From Spirosoma endophyticum (lineage in GTDB: Bacteria > Bacteroidota > Bacteroidia > Cytophagales > Spirosomataceae): DNA of 64,000 bases. This document shows, piece after piece, positions 17,676-26,346 of this stretch. The stretch is taken from assembly GCF_900112365.1 (NCBI RefSeq), contig NZ_FOLQ01000002.1:620001-684000 (forward strand), given 5' to 3'. Within the stretch, counting starts at the first letter, position 1, and the number at the start of each line of letters is the position of its first letter. The notes under the pieces are model-generated. The model saw only the letters and a program-made list of their open reading frames with translations. It ran no database searches and was not told the DNA's origin. Made by a program: the position numbers and the translations under genes.

Positions 17676-19098
17676 ATGCGAATCCTTCTTCCTCTATTAC
17701 TTCTGGTCGCCACGCTTAACGTCACTGTTGCCCAGAAGCAAAACGTTGATGTACTCATCAAGTCGGGTTCGCTGATTGACGTTCGAACGGGGAAAATTCT
17801 GCCGAAGAAAATTATTGTTGTTCAGGGAAAATAAAATTCTGGGTGTTTTCGATGAAGCAAAGAGCAAGGATTTTCAGGCCAAGACAGTCGTAGATGCAAG
17901 TGGGAAATTTATCATTCCGGGACTCTGGGACATGCACGTCCATTTTGGCGGTGGCGATACGCTCATCGAGGAGAATAAAAACCTGTTCCCGCTGTACATC
18001 GCTCACGGCATTACGGGCATTCGCGATGCCGCTGCCGACCTAAGTACGTCGGTGTTGCAATGGCGCGATCAAATTGCGAAAGGGGAATTGGCTGGTCCTA
18101 CTTTATTCACATCTGGCCCCAAGCTGGAAGGCTACAAATCAAGTTGGGTGGGCGATATTGAAGTCAGTACACCCCCCGAAGTCGACAAGATGCTCGATTC
18201 GCTGCAAGGGCTGAAAGTCGACTTTGTGAAGATCACGGACAACACCATCAAGCCGGATATTTATCTGTATATTCTGCAGGAGGCTAAAAAACGGAGCATG
18301 AAAACCTCGGGACACGTACCATTTGCGCTAACGATGGACGAAGTGTCGTCGGCGGGATTGGGTTCCGTGGAGCACATGAGCTACGTGCTCAAAGCGGGTT
18401 CAACGCGCGACAAGGAAGTTGCCGACAAGGTGAGGAGGGGGCAACTTACAGCCCGGTTGGCGTCGCCCATGGTCATGCAAAGTTTTGATGAAGCTACTGC
18501 GTTGGCGGTATATAAACGAATGGCAAAAAACGGTACGTTCGTGGTGCCAACGTTAAATATCAGTCGCACAGTGGCGTATCTGGATCAGGATAATCACCAG
18601 AACGATACGTATCTGCAATATATCGGGCAAGGCTTGAAAAATACCTATGCCTGGCGAGTGAGCCGGGTGGCTAAAGACGACGCAAATGCCATTGCTGACC
18701 GCCATGCTGTCTATGAAAAATCGAGTTCATTGCTGCCTCTTTTGCAAAAATCGGGCGTGACAATTATGGCCGGAATCGATGCTGGTTTTCTAAATTCCTA
18801 CGTGTATCCAGGCCTGGGACTTCACCACGAACTTGGCTATTTCGTGAAAGCGGGCTTGACGCCGTTGCAGGCCCTCCAGTCGGCGATTATTCCAGGCCCT
18901 GTTTTCCTGAAAAAGACGGCGCTATATGGTGATATTGCTCCCGGAAAAAGCGCTGACATTGTGTTGCTTGACAGAAATCCACTGCTTGATATTTCGGCTA
19001 CTCAGGCGATTAACACGGTTGTTCTTCGGGGCAAGGTGTATGATCGAAACGCGCTTGATGCGTTGTTGGCCGATGCGAAAAAGAAAGCCGGTAAGTAG
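17676..19098 (+). pseudogene. Exported amidohydrolase interrupted by a one-base frameshift
   Basis: Metal-dependent amidohydrolase of the imidazolonepropionase/prolidase-like group. ATG 17676 opens a frame with a signal peptide (MRILLPLLLLVATLNVTVAQ) and the first beta strands, ending at TAA 17832-17834. The rest is read one base further on. It has the metal site DMHVHFGG, a probable carboxylated lysine (FVKITD), histidines in SGHVPF and SVEHMSY, and AGIDAG. Removing one A from the AAAA run at 17828-17831 restores a continuous VQGNKILGVFDE. So either the gene is recently inactivated, the tract is phase-variable, or there is a sequencing error. The downstream frame has no plausible independent start: an ATG at 17776 would add nonsense residues. 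Family call is firm; activity is doubtful. Confidence 0.85.
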
Positions 19099-19107
19099 GT
19101 CAATAAC

Positions 19108-19168
19108 ACCGGGTTGAAACCCGGCGCAATGTATCTGTCTTGTCAATTACACCGAGTTTTAACCCGGT
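19108..19168. repeat. Family A intergenic palindrome, copy 2
   Basis: The left arm begins ACCGGGTTGAAACCCGG at 19108. The right arm (19146-19168) ends TTTTAACCCGGT. It fills the space between the convergent amidohydrolase and Wzi-like genes and may serve as a terminator for both. Confidence 0.8.
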
Positions 19169-19176
19169 ACCTCTTA

Positions 19177-20664
19177 TCACCAGCTCATTCTCAATCCAAT
19201 ATAGCCCCCAACGGCATTGCTGTACAAGTCGCCGTTATCTACCGATAATTTGGTTACAAGGGCCATATTACTCCAGCGCGAAATCGGAATTTGAGCCGAA
19301 ATTAACCCCGAAAATTGAGATGGGTAGTCTGTGCTTGTGGATGGATCCCGGAAGGTTCCGTAATTTTTGCTGTACGAAGTGCGAACTAGAAATGTTGATT
19401 TTCGATACACCGCTTGTAAGCCGACGTACCACATATTCACGCGATTGTTAGGGAAGTATTGCTCGTTGGGCAAGGGGAATTTCTTGTCGAAATCCTGACC
19501 GGGCGCAATGAAAGGGGTGCCGATTGTTCGTCCGAAATACGACCAGCCTTCGGTGTACTGGCTATGATTGTAATAATTGTCGCCCCCCTGGTAACTACTG
19601 CCTGGAATGTTAAACGTAGGCGCGGTCTGGTTTTTAGTCGTCAGAAACTCAACATTTAAGCGGGTTACGCGGAAAGCTGCCGGTTGTTCGGGTGTAAAGG
19701 CGCAACTCAATCCCCAGAGCCCATCCGGCATATTTAAAAATACAATGCCCGATACGTCCTCGTAGGCATGCTGATAATAGGCCATAAATTTATGACCTGC
19801 TGTCGTGAACTCAGCTCCGAAATCAATACTCCCAACGCTATTTCCGACGCGGTAACTGTCAAAATCGGTGTAGCCCGCTACGTTGCCCCAGTCCTTAGGT
19901 GTGTAAGAAAACACAACGTATTTATAAAAACTCCAGTCGGATGGGAAATAGCCATTCGCGTCGGCGATGTCGGGTCGTTGTTTTAAGTAGTCAGCATGAC
20001 CAGCCCATTGAACCTGATGATTGACGCCCGCGTAGAATTTAAACGACGAAGCTGGTTTGCCGAAGCGCAGGTACAGGTATTTCTGATGAAGACGAACATC
20101 CTGAAGATAGGGCACATTAAACCAGCCGTGCGCAAAACCCGCGTTGACCGCTAGAAAATCTTTTGTAAAATGAAGGGGTGCATAGCCTACTGTGCCAATC
20201 TGTAGTTTGGGAATAGGCAGCGAATTTCCAGAAACAGCATAAAAACCAGACGATAACGTAGTGTCCCCTAAACCTATTACCTCTCGTCGTCGGCCAATGT
20301 AAAGCTCGATGGCTTTGAATCTGATTTTAAGCTGGGCTTCCGGCAACAGTACCTTTAGTTTGTCATTCCTGTCGTACGTTAGCACCGGATTCAGAGTAAA
20401 TCCCCAACTGAATTTTTGTGTATGGGTGGAGTCCGGTTGCGCATAGGATTTCCAGAAGGCAGCCTGAAAAAGACCAGCCGGTGCCTGATTGGGAACGATA
20501 CCGTATTGGTTGGTACGTAGCCAGAACGGCGTGACTGACTCCGATGAGAGAATACTGCCAGCTTCTACTTCGCCGTGAAAAACTGACCGTTGCTGACAGA
20601 TGACTGTCGAATAAAAGCCAAAAATAAATAGCGCCAAAAAAGCGCAGGGGCGTAAGCCTGACAT
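19177..20664 (-). CDS. Capsule-assembly Wzi-family outer-membrane protein
   Basis: A 495-residue exported beta-barrel protein. A signal peptide occupies about residues 1-24 (ending VICQQ). The body is a run of amphipathic beta-strands with many aromatic residues at strand ends, ending in the C-terminal strand pattern VGGYIGLRMSW typical of barrels. The N-terminal VFHGEVEAGSILSSESVTPFW and the later LEL/KFKAIELYIGRR regions resemble the Wzi-like group of Bacteroidota. In Enterobacteria Wzi anchors capsule at the surface; in Bacteroidota the role is not established. No capsule genes are nearby. It is divergent from murI. Confidence 0.75.
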   Translation of the reverse strand: MSGLRPCAFLALFIFGFYSTVICQQRSVFHGEVEAGSILSSESVTPFWLRTNQYGIVPNQAPAGLFQAAFWKSYAQPDSTHTQKFSWGFTLNPVLTYDRNDKLKVLLPEAQLKIRFKAIELYIGRRREVIGLGDTTLSSGFYAVSGNSLPIPKLQIGTVGYAPLHFTKDFLAVNAGFAHGWFNVPYLQDVRLHQKYLYLRFGKPASSFKFYAGVNHQVQWAGHADYLKQRPDIADANGYFPSDWSFYKYVVFSYTPKDWGNVAGYTDFDSYRVGNSVGSIDFGAEFTTAGHKFMAYYQHAYEDVSGIVFLNMPDGLWGLSCAFTPEQPAAFRVTRLNVEFLTTKNQTAPTFNIPGSSYQGGDNYYNHSQYTEGWSYFGRTIGTPFIAPGQDFDKKFPLPNEQYFPNNRVNMWYVGLQAVYRKSTFLVRTSYSKNYGTFRDPSTSTDYPSQFSGLISAQIPISRWSNMALVTKLSVDNGDLYSNAVGGYIGLRMSW

Positions 20665-20770
20665 GCGGATAGAGGAAACGACGGATACGTAGTGGTTAAA
20701 TGGTGAAGATAGGACTGTTCAGGTTGTTTTTGATGTTAATAGTAAGTGATTGTTTTGGTTTCTCAAATTT

Positions 20771-20802
20771 TTGGTGTCAACAAGCTATCTACCGTACATT
20801 TG
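20771..20802 (+). promoter_or_regulatory. Candidate promoter for murI, possibly leaderless
   Basis: TTG at 20771-20773 and TACATTTG at 20795-20802 are 21 bases apart, fitting the Bacteroidota consensus. The murI ATG at 20806 starts only 4 bases after the -7 box, so the transcript would begin at or very near the start codon. Confidence 0.5.
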
Positions 20803-20805
20803 GGC

Positions 20806-21639
20806 ATGACTCAGCCCATTGGCGTCTTCGATTCAGGCTACGGTGGCCTGACTATCCTGCGCGATATTGTCCGTAAACTCCCGCAATACGATTACGTGTA
20901 TCTGGGCGATAATGCCCGGACGCCCTACGGCACCCGCTCCTTCGACACGGTTTATCACTACACACGGGAATGTGTCCAGCACTTGTTCGAAGCGGGTTGC
21001 CGACTCGTTATTCTGGCCTGCAACACGGCTTCTGCCAAAGCACTACGTAACATTCAGCAACTGGACCTGCCGACTCTGGCACCCGGACTGGATGGTCCGG
21101 ATCGTCGGGTGCTGGGCGTTATCCGGCCCACGACCGAAGTGATCGGGAATTATTCGAAAACGGGTTATGTGGGTATTCTGGCGACGCGGGGAACTGTTAC
21201 GTCGGAGTCGTATGTGGTTGAAATAGAGAAGTTTTTTCCTGACCTGGCCGTCTTCCAGGAAGCGTGCCCTATGTGGGTGCCCCTGGTCGAAAACGGTGAA
21301 TATGCGAATCCCGGTGCTGACTACTTTGTTGAGCAGCACGTAAACCGCCTGATGGCTCAATCGCCGGAAATTGATACGTTATTGCTGGCTTGCACACATT
21401 ACCCACTGTTGCTCGACAAAATTCGGGAGGCCGCCCCCCCAAATATAACGATTTTGAGTCAGGGGGGCATCGTGGCGGATAGTTTGGTTGATTACCTGAG
21501 TCGCCATCCTGAAATTGATGCGCAATGCAGCAAACATGGCCAACGTTCGTTTCTAACCACCGACTCAACCGACGACTTCGACCGGCAGGCAACCATTTTC
21601 TACGGCGAACCGGTTCGGTCGAGTCATCTGGCGTTGTAG
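20806..21639 (+). CDS. murI: Glutamate racemase
   Basis: Cofactor-independent racemase that makes D-glutamate for peptidoglycan. The two catalytic cysteines are visible in LACNTASAKALR and LLACTHYPLL. The N-terminal GVFDSGYGGLTILRDI with the catalytic Asp and the LGDNARTPYG segment are canonical. The frame is open from 20746, but the 20 extra residues are not conserved-looking and contain a promoter match. The ATG at 20806 (MTQPIGVFDSG) gives the normal N-terminus and a 277-residue protein. It is followed by a perfect 29-bp palindrome. Confidence 0.95.
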   Translation: MTQPIGVFDSGYGGLTILRDIVRKLPQYDYVYLGDNARTPYGTRSFDTVYHYTRECVQHLFEAGCRLVILACNTASAKALRNIQQLDLPTLAPGLDGPDRRVLGVIRPTTEVIGNYSKTGYVGILATRGTVTSESYVVEIEKFFPDLAVFQEACPMWVPLVENGEYANPGADYFVEQHVNRLMAQSPEIDTLLLACTHYPLLLDKIREAAPPNITILSQGGIVADSLVDYLSRHPEIDAQCSKHGQRSFLTTDSTDDFDRQATIFYGEPVRSSHLAL

Positions 21640-21692
21640 CTAGGTCTTCGTTGTTACTCGTCAAAGGCAAGCGAAAACAGTAAATAGGATTA

Positions 21693-21764
21693 TTGTCCAC
21701 AGAGGCACGGAGAACACAGAGTTTAAAAATGTATTCTCTGTGTTCTCCGTGCCTCTGTGGACAA
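21693..21764. repeat. Family C palindrome, perfect 29-bp arms
   Basis: Arms at 21693-21721 and 21736-21764 are exact reverse complements over 29 bases around a 14-base AT-rich spacer. The core reads CAGAGGCACGGAGAACACAG. A shorter relative terminates alaS (17586-17621). It lies between murI and the sigma-factor gene, and could form a very stable hairpin or cruciform. Confidence 0.9.
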
Positions 21765-21885
21765 GCTTGTTTTTAGACCAGCCCTGAATGGAAATTTACT
21801 CACTGATAAATTTATTTCAGAGCTGCGTAGGGGTATACCGATGGATAAGTGTCATAGAGCTGACCAAGCGTGTCTTCAGCCAAAA

Positions 21886-21911
21886 ATGATAGCTTTATAA
21901 CCTCCTATCAT
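21886..21911. repeat. Small inverted repeat upstream of the sigma-factor gene
   Basis: 7-bp arms ATGATAG (21886-21892) and CTATCAT (21905-21911) flank 12 bases, ending 16 bases before the GTG start of the sigma factor. It could be an operator or a leader hairpin. Confidence 0.3.
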
Positions 21912-21927
21912 CCACCAATCTATTGCA

Positions 21928-22503
21928 GTGCCACCGATTGAGCAGGACATACTGGCGGCCATCCGACATGGCAATGAACAGGCGTTTGAGTCCGTATTCC
22001 GACAATATTATGCGTCCTTGTGCCGCTATGCCCTACAATTACTAGCTGACCCCGATGAGGCTGAGGAGGAAGTACAGGGTATGTTTCTGGTTCTCTGGGA
22101 AAAGCGAGACGGGATATTTATTACGACGTCCTTAAAATCATACCTTTATCGGGCGGTGCATAATCGTTGTCTGAACCGAATAAAACACGTAGCAGTTCGC
22201 GAGGAGCATCGGGAACATATTCGTTACGTTGGCCATGATACGGCGGAGTCGCCGGTGCAGACGCTGATTGGCGATGAACTTTCTGACCGACTACAACGTG
22301 CCATTCAGAAATTACCTGAACAGTGTCGGCTGGCGTTTACGCTGAGTCGATTTGACGAATTGAAATACCAGGAAATTGCGGACCAATTAGGGATTTCTAT
22401 CAAAACGGTTGAGAATCAGATTGGTAAGGCCCTTCGCATTTTACGTACTGAATTGAGCGATTATTTACCTATTTTAGTCATGTGGCTGCTAAGTTACTCC
22501 TGA
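21928..22503 (+). CDS. ECF RNA polymerase sigma factor (FecI type)
   Basis: Sigma-70 family factor of the extracytoplasmic-function group, 191 residues. Region 2 (about 15-85) has FRQYYASLCRYALQLLADPDEAEEEVQGMFLVLWEKRD and SLKSYLYRAVHNRCLNRI. Region 4 (about 115-170) has LPEQCRLAFTLSRFDELKYQEIADQLGISIKTVENQIGKAL, the DNA-binding helix-turn-helix. The start is a GTG at 21928; the first in-frame ATG would remove part of region 2. It is followed after 3 bases by a FecR anti-sigma gene, the classic cell-surface signalling arrangement. Confidence 0.93.
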   Translation: MPPIEQDILAAIRHGNEQAFESVFRQYYASLCRYALQLLADPDEAEEEVQGMFLVLWEKRDGIFITTSLKSYLYRAVHNRCLNRIKHVAVREEHREHIRYVGHDTAESPVQTLIGDELSDRLQRAIQKLPEQCRLAFTLSRFDELKYQEIADQLGISIKTVENQIGKALRILRTELSDYLPILVMWLLSYS

Positions 22504-22506
22504 ACA

Positions 22507-23580
22507 ATGGCCGACCAACAATCCATAGATGACGCCCTGCTGGGCAAGTTTCTGGCGGGCGAAACCGATCCGGCCGAAACGGCGCGGGTGCGGCAGTGGC
22601 TTGCCAGTCGTCCCGGTGCGTCGGAGCCTGGCCACGATGATTTTGAGAAATTTGAACGTATCTGGGAAGCGGCTGGAGAGCCATCTGCTACGTCTTCCGG
22701 CGCATCAACGGTTGATACGAATGCTGCCTGGCGAAAGGTACAGCAGAAAATAAAAACGGTTGATCGGAAACCGGTTACCAAATCGGAACCTGTTATCAAA
22801 CCACTGCCGGTTCAACGTAATGATCGTCGGGTAGGTGAGTATCAACCGCTGTGGCGGTTGGCCGCTTTTCTGGTCCTGGTGGCGGGTATGGGTTGGTTAA
22901 CCTTCCGGCTTCAGTTTATGAGCAAGGATCATCCGGACCGGAATATGGTAACGCTCACGACAAATGAGCAGAAGATCAGCAAGATACTACCTGATGGAAC
23001 CCGAATTTTACTGAATCGCCACTCGACGCTACGTTACCCCGCCACCTTTGCCGACGAACGACGGGAAGTTGCCTTAACCGGTGAGGCTTTTTTCGACGTA
23101 ACGCCCGATGCTACGCGTCCGTTCCGGATTCAGGCGCGCAAAAATGTGGTACAGGTATTGGGCACATCGTTTAGCGTTCGGGCTTATGATGCGAATGTGA
23201 GTGTGGCTGTTCAGACGGGGAAAGTTCGGTTTTCAGGCGGTAAAAAAGCTGTTTTGCTGACCAAGAATCAGCAGGCAACCTTCGAGGCTTCAGTCGATAC
23301 GATCTGTCGGGCAATGCTCCTGTCTCAGAATGCCTTTGCCTACAAAACCGGCCAGTTGGTATTTGACAAAGAACCGCTGCGTGACGTTGTACAGGCCATT
23401 AATCAGGTTTATAATGCGGATGTCCGGCTGGCAAACACCCAGCTTGGCAATTGCCGCCTGACCACCCGTTTCAACAAAACATCCCTGGAAACGGTGTTGG
23501 CAGTTACGGCCGAAACGCTTGGTTTGCATGTCCGACACGAAGGGAAACAGGTAATTTTGGAGGGAGCTGGTTGTCAGTGA
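22507..23580 (+). CDS. FecR-family anti-sigma factor
   Basis: A 357-residue inner-membrane regulator. A cytoplasmic N-terminal segment (about 1-110) should bind the sigma factor. One transmembrane helix lies at about 118-136 (LAAFLVLVAGMGWLTF). The periplasmic FecR domain (about 150-250) has ILPDGTRILLNRHSTLRYP and VLGTSFSVRAY. The C-terminal DUF4974 domain (about 285-350) has LVFDKEPLRDVVQAINQVYNADV. It is adjacent to the sigma gene and 47 bases before the STN-domain gene, so one transcript is likely. In this family the periplasmic part senses a signal from an outer-membrane partner and releases or activates the sigma factor. Confidence 0.93.
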   Translation: MADQQSIDDALLGKFLAGETDPAETARVRQWLASRPGASEPGHDDFEKFERIWEAAGEPSATSSGASTVDTNAAWRKVQQKIKTVDRKPVTKSEPVIKPLPVQRNDRRVGEYQPLWRLAAFLVLVAGMGWLTFRLQFMSKDHPDRNMVTLTTNEQKISKILPDGTRILLNRHSTLRYPATFADERREVALTGEAFFDVTPDATRPFRIQARKNVVQVLGTSFSVRAYDANVSVAVQTGKVRFSGGKKAVLLTKNQQATFEASVDTICRAMLLSQNAFAYKTGQLVFDKEPLRDVVQAINQVYNADVRLANTQLGNCRLTTRFNKTSLETVLAVTAETLGLHVRHEGKQVILEGAGCQ

Positions 23581-23593
23581 ATAGGGGGAAACG

Positions 23594-23627
23594 GGCAGAT
23601 GGCTGTCTCAGAGGAAAACCATCTGCC
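23594..23627 (+). promoter_or_regulatory. Hairpin abutting the STN-gene start codon
   Basis: Perfect 9-bp arms GGCAGATGG (23594-23602) and CCATCTGCC (23619-23627) enclose 16 bases. The ATG of the next gene is the very next base. The loop contains AGAGGAAAA, the only ribosome-binding-like sequence there. The structure could limit translation of the third gene relative to the sigma and anti-sigma genes. Confidence 0.5.
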
Positions 23628-25490
23628 ATGAGTATCATGCGTTATTTAGTTAGTCTGGTTTGCTTCTTCACAATCGGTCAACTGCTGGCTCAGTCAACGC
23701 CCCCGCTCGACCGGTTGATTTCAGTCGATATTCGAAACGAGAAGGTCGAAAATGCGCTCCGTCAAATTAGTAATGCCGGACGTTTCGACTTTTCATATAG
23801 CGCAACGATCCTTGAGGGCAACGCGCTCGTAACGATCCGACTCACCAATGTTCCCGTTCGCGATGTATTGAATCGGGTATTCCAGAATCGGGTGACGTTT
23901 AAATCGCGGGGAAACCACATTATTCTGCTACGTGCCGAACGGCCTGAGACTGCGCCTAAGAACTTCTTGCTCGACGGCTATATTCTGGATGAGCAAACAG
24001 GTGAGCGGATTGCTCAGGCCAGTATTTTCGAGAGAACAACGTTGGCGTCTACCGTTAGCAATCCATTTGGGTACTATCGGCTTCGGCTCCCGACGAATCT
24101 GCCTTCGGTTCGTTTAGACGTTCGCAAGCGGGATTATCTGGGCGAGACGGTCATTATTCGGTCCCGGCTTCCTCATTCGCTGAGCATCCGAATGACACCC
24201 CAGCCACTCAACACATCGACGGTACAAGCCCTGCCGCCCATTCGGGTTACGGAAGATACGCTTCAACCGGTGGGAGGACTGGCTACGGTTGCCGTCGAAA
24301 TGCCAACGCTGCCTGCTGATTCGACTCCGCAGCAACGGCCCATATCCATTCTTGATAAAGGGCGGGATGGCATCACGCGTTTGTTTGTGTCGGCGCAGCA
24401 GGCGATTCACGATGTGAACCTCAACCGGGATACACTCTACCGCGATTGGCAGGTGTCGTTTTTGCCGTTCATTGGCACCAACCTTCGCCTGAGCGGACGG
24501 ATCAGTAATCGTATTTCGGTGAATGCACTGGTCGGTTATTCGTTTGGCGTACGGGCGTTTGAAATCGGTGGGTTAATGAACCTCGTTCGGGCCGATGTGC
24601 GGGGCGTACAGGCGGGCGGGCTGGCGAACATCATTGGTGGAAAGGTCAATGGCGTACAGGTTGGTGGCCTCATCAACTATGTAAATCAGGATGTGCAGGG
24701 CGTGCAGGTCGGTGGGTTGGTTAATACCATTGGGCAGTCGCTGGATGGGGCACAAATCGCTGGCTTGGTCAACTATACGAATCAGGCTGTGGACGGGGTA
24801 CAGATAGGCGGCCTCATCAATACGGCAGGGCAGTCCGTTAAAGGTGTCCAACTGGCGGGGCTAGTCAATTATGCGCAGCGCGATGTCAAAGGCTGGCAGA
24901 TCAGCGGTATCCTTAACCGGGCTAGACACGTATCGGGTGGCCATCAGATCGGTCTGATCAACATCGCCGACTCGGCCGGAAATGTACCCATCGGCTTGAT
25001 CAGCTACGTAAGAAAAGGCGGTTTTCAACGGTTTGAGGTCGGCTCTGATGAGGTTAATCTGCTCAACGTGACCGTACGTACGGGTGTGCGACGTCTCTAT
25101 AATATCCTGACGGCGGGCTATAGTTTTGAGCGCGAAGGTAGCCCTGGCATGAGCGCTGGCTATGGACTTGGAACGGCCTTTGTGCTATCGCCAAAAACAC
25201 TGTTCACGCTGGAAGGGACGTATCACCATCTGTTTAATTTCAATAAGCCATTCACTGATGAGTGGAACAGTCAAATTCGGCTGAGCACACTGGTTGAAAC
25301 CAAACTCAGTCGGCATATGGCGCTGGCGTTCGGCCCCTCCGTTAACTGGTACTTTAGCAGCGATGGCACTGATCGCCCGCTCATTCAACCCGCAATCCCG
25401 CTCTTTTCCGATCGTACGGATTCCTTCAGCAATGCTCGCCACTGGGGGTGGATTGGCTTTCATATCGGCCTGCGTTACGGAAATTTGTAG
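23628..25490 (+). CDS. STN-domain outer-membrane protein with eight 16-residue GGLxN repeats
   Basis: A 620-residue exported protein (signal peptide about 1-24, ending LLAQS). In order: an STN domain (about 28-90; ISVDIRNEKVENALRQIS); a CarboxypepD_reg-like sandwich (about 108-185); a linker; then eight tandem 16-residue units at 24567-24950 (for example GGLINYVNQDVQGVQV); then beta strands typical of an outer-membrane barrel to the C-terminus. The repeats resemble GVQxGLxN surface repeats described from Leptospira. STN domains usually sit on TonB-dependent transducers, but no TonB plug is seen. Placed after FecI and FecR, it is the likely outer-membrane sensor. The frame is open upstream to 23451 within fecR; the ATG at 23628 gives the proper signal peptide. 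Confidence 0.85.
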   Translation: MSIMRYLVSLVCFFTIGQLLAQSTPPLDRLISVDIRNEKVENALRQISNAGRFDFSYSATILEGNALVTIRLTNVPVRDVLNRVFQNRVTFKSRGNHIILLRAERPETAPKNFLLDGYILDEQTGERIAQASIFERTTLASTVSNPFGYYRLRLPTNLPSVRLDVRKRDYLGETVIIRSRLPHSLSIRMTPQPLNTSTVQALPPIRVTEDTLQPVGGLATVAVEMPTLPADSTPQQRPISILDKGRDGITRLFVSAQQAIHDVNLNRDTLYRDWQVSFLPFIGTNLRLSGRISNRISVNALVGYSFGVRAFEIGGLMNLVRADVRGVQAGGLANIIGGKVNGVQVGGLINYVNQDVQGVQVGGLVNTIGQSLDGAQIAGLVNYTNQAVDGVQIGGLINTAGQSVKGVQLAGLVNYAQRDVKGWQISGILNRARHVSGGHQIGLINIADSAGNVPIGLISYVRKGGFQRFEVGSDEVNLLNVTVRTGVRRLYNILTAGYSFEREGSPGMSAGYGLGTAFVLSPKTLFTLEGTYHHLFNFNKPFTDEWNSQIRLSTLVETKLSRHMALAFGPSVNWYFSSDGTDRPLIQPAIPLFSDRTDSFSNARHWGWIGFHIGLRYGNL

Positions 25491-25599
25491 CATTGGGCTC
25501 GCTGCCTGTTGAGCCCTGAAAAATGATATAAAAAATCGTTCTTCCAATAGGGGTACTTGCCAAAACGGTTGTCATGACTGAGAAACAACGTACACAGAC

Positions 25600-26337
25600 A
25601 TGAACACAACCAAAATTACGCAACGGAAATCTACTCTTTTTTACACGGTTGGCCTTCTTATCGTACTGCTCAACCTGGCGGGATGCTCGCTGAAACGGGA
25701 GGATGCAGGACCCTATCAGGGTGATCAGCAAACCTACGCTTTCACTGACTTCGACCGGATCGATATGGGCAGTGCCTTCATTATTACGGTGCAACAGGGC
25801 ACTACGTATGGTGTTACGGTTGAAGGCGACCGACGGAATCTGAATGACTTACAGGTATATACGCGAAATGGTACGCTCATGGCGCAATACCGGGTTGCCC
25901 GGCGTCGGGAATATCAAACTTCATTCACGATTACCATGCCGACCCTGCGGAGCGTAGATTTTTCGGGAGCCAGTCGGTCTACCATAACCGGGTTTTCGAA
26001 CCTGAACACGCTGGACGTTACGTTGTCGGGCGCTTCCGAATGTCAATTTACCGGGCAGGCTACAGGAACGAATGTGAAGCTATCGGGCGCATCCGTATTG
26101 CGTTTAAGTGGACAGGGAACGGCCTTGTCGGCTGATTTATCAGGGGCGTCACTTTTACAGGCTTTCGGTTATCTGGTTGATAATGTGGGTCTTGACGCTT
26201 CAGGGGCCAGCAACGCGAATGTTAACGTAGCATCCGCTCTGGTTGTTGATGCCAGTGGCGCCAGCAACATCCGTTATCGGGGTAAACCTACTGTGCAACA
26301 GCGGGTAAGCGGAGCCAGTACGGTGCAGAATGACTGA
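25600..26337 (+). CDS. Head-GIN-domain (DUF2807) lipoprotein
   Basis: A 245-residue lipoprotein. The leader ends LLNLAGC, making Cys29 the acylated residue. The rest is a DUF2807 'auto-transporter adhesin, head GIN' domain: FTDFDRIDMGSAFIITVQQG, then RRREYQTSFTITMPTLRSVDFSGAS, then a right-handed beta-helix. The motif SGAS appears six or more times at about 20-residue spacing. Such proteins are abundant in Bacteroidota, and their function is poorly defined. It follows the STN gene by about 110 bases, so it may belong to the same regulon. A family A palindrome follows directly. Confidence 0.9.
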   Translation: MNTTKITQRKSTLFYTVGLLIVLLNLAGCSLKREDAGPYQGDQQTYAFTDFDRIDMGSAFIITVQQGTTYGVTVEGDRRNLNDLQVYTRNGTLMAQYRVARRREYQTSFTITMPTLRSVDFSGASRSTITGFSNLNTLDVTLSGASECQFTGQATGTNVKLSGASVLRLSGQGTALSADLSGASLLQAFGYLVDNVGLDASGASNANVNVASALVVDASGASNIRYRGKPTVQQRVSGASTVQND

Positions 26338-26346
26338 TAAAGAAAA

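Noticed and set aside
23451..23627. Upstream extension of the STN gene overlapping fecR
   Set aside because: The extension is out-of-frame fecR sequence, and the signal peptide begins at 23628.
24567..24950. Regular 48-base periodicity that could suggest a CRISPR or tandem-repeat array
   Set aside because: The period is the 16-residue protein repeat of the STN-domain protein; the DNA units vary at synonymous positions and have no spacer structure.
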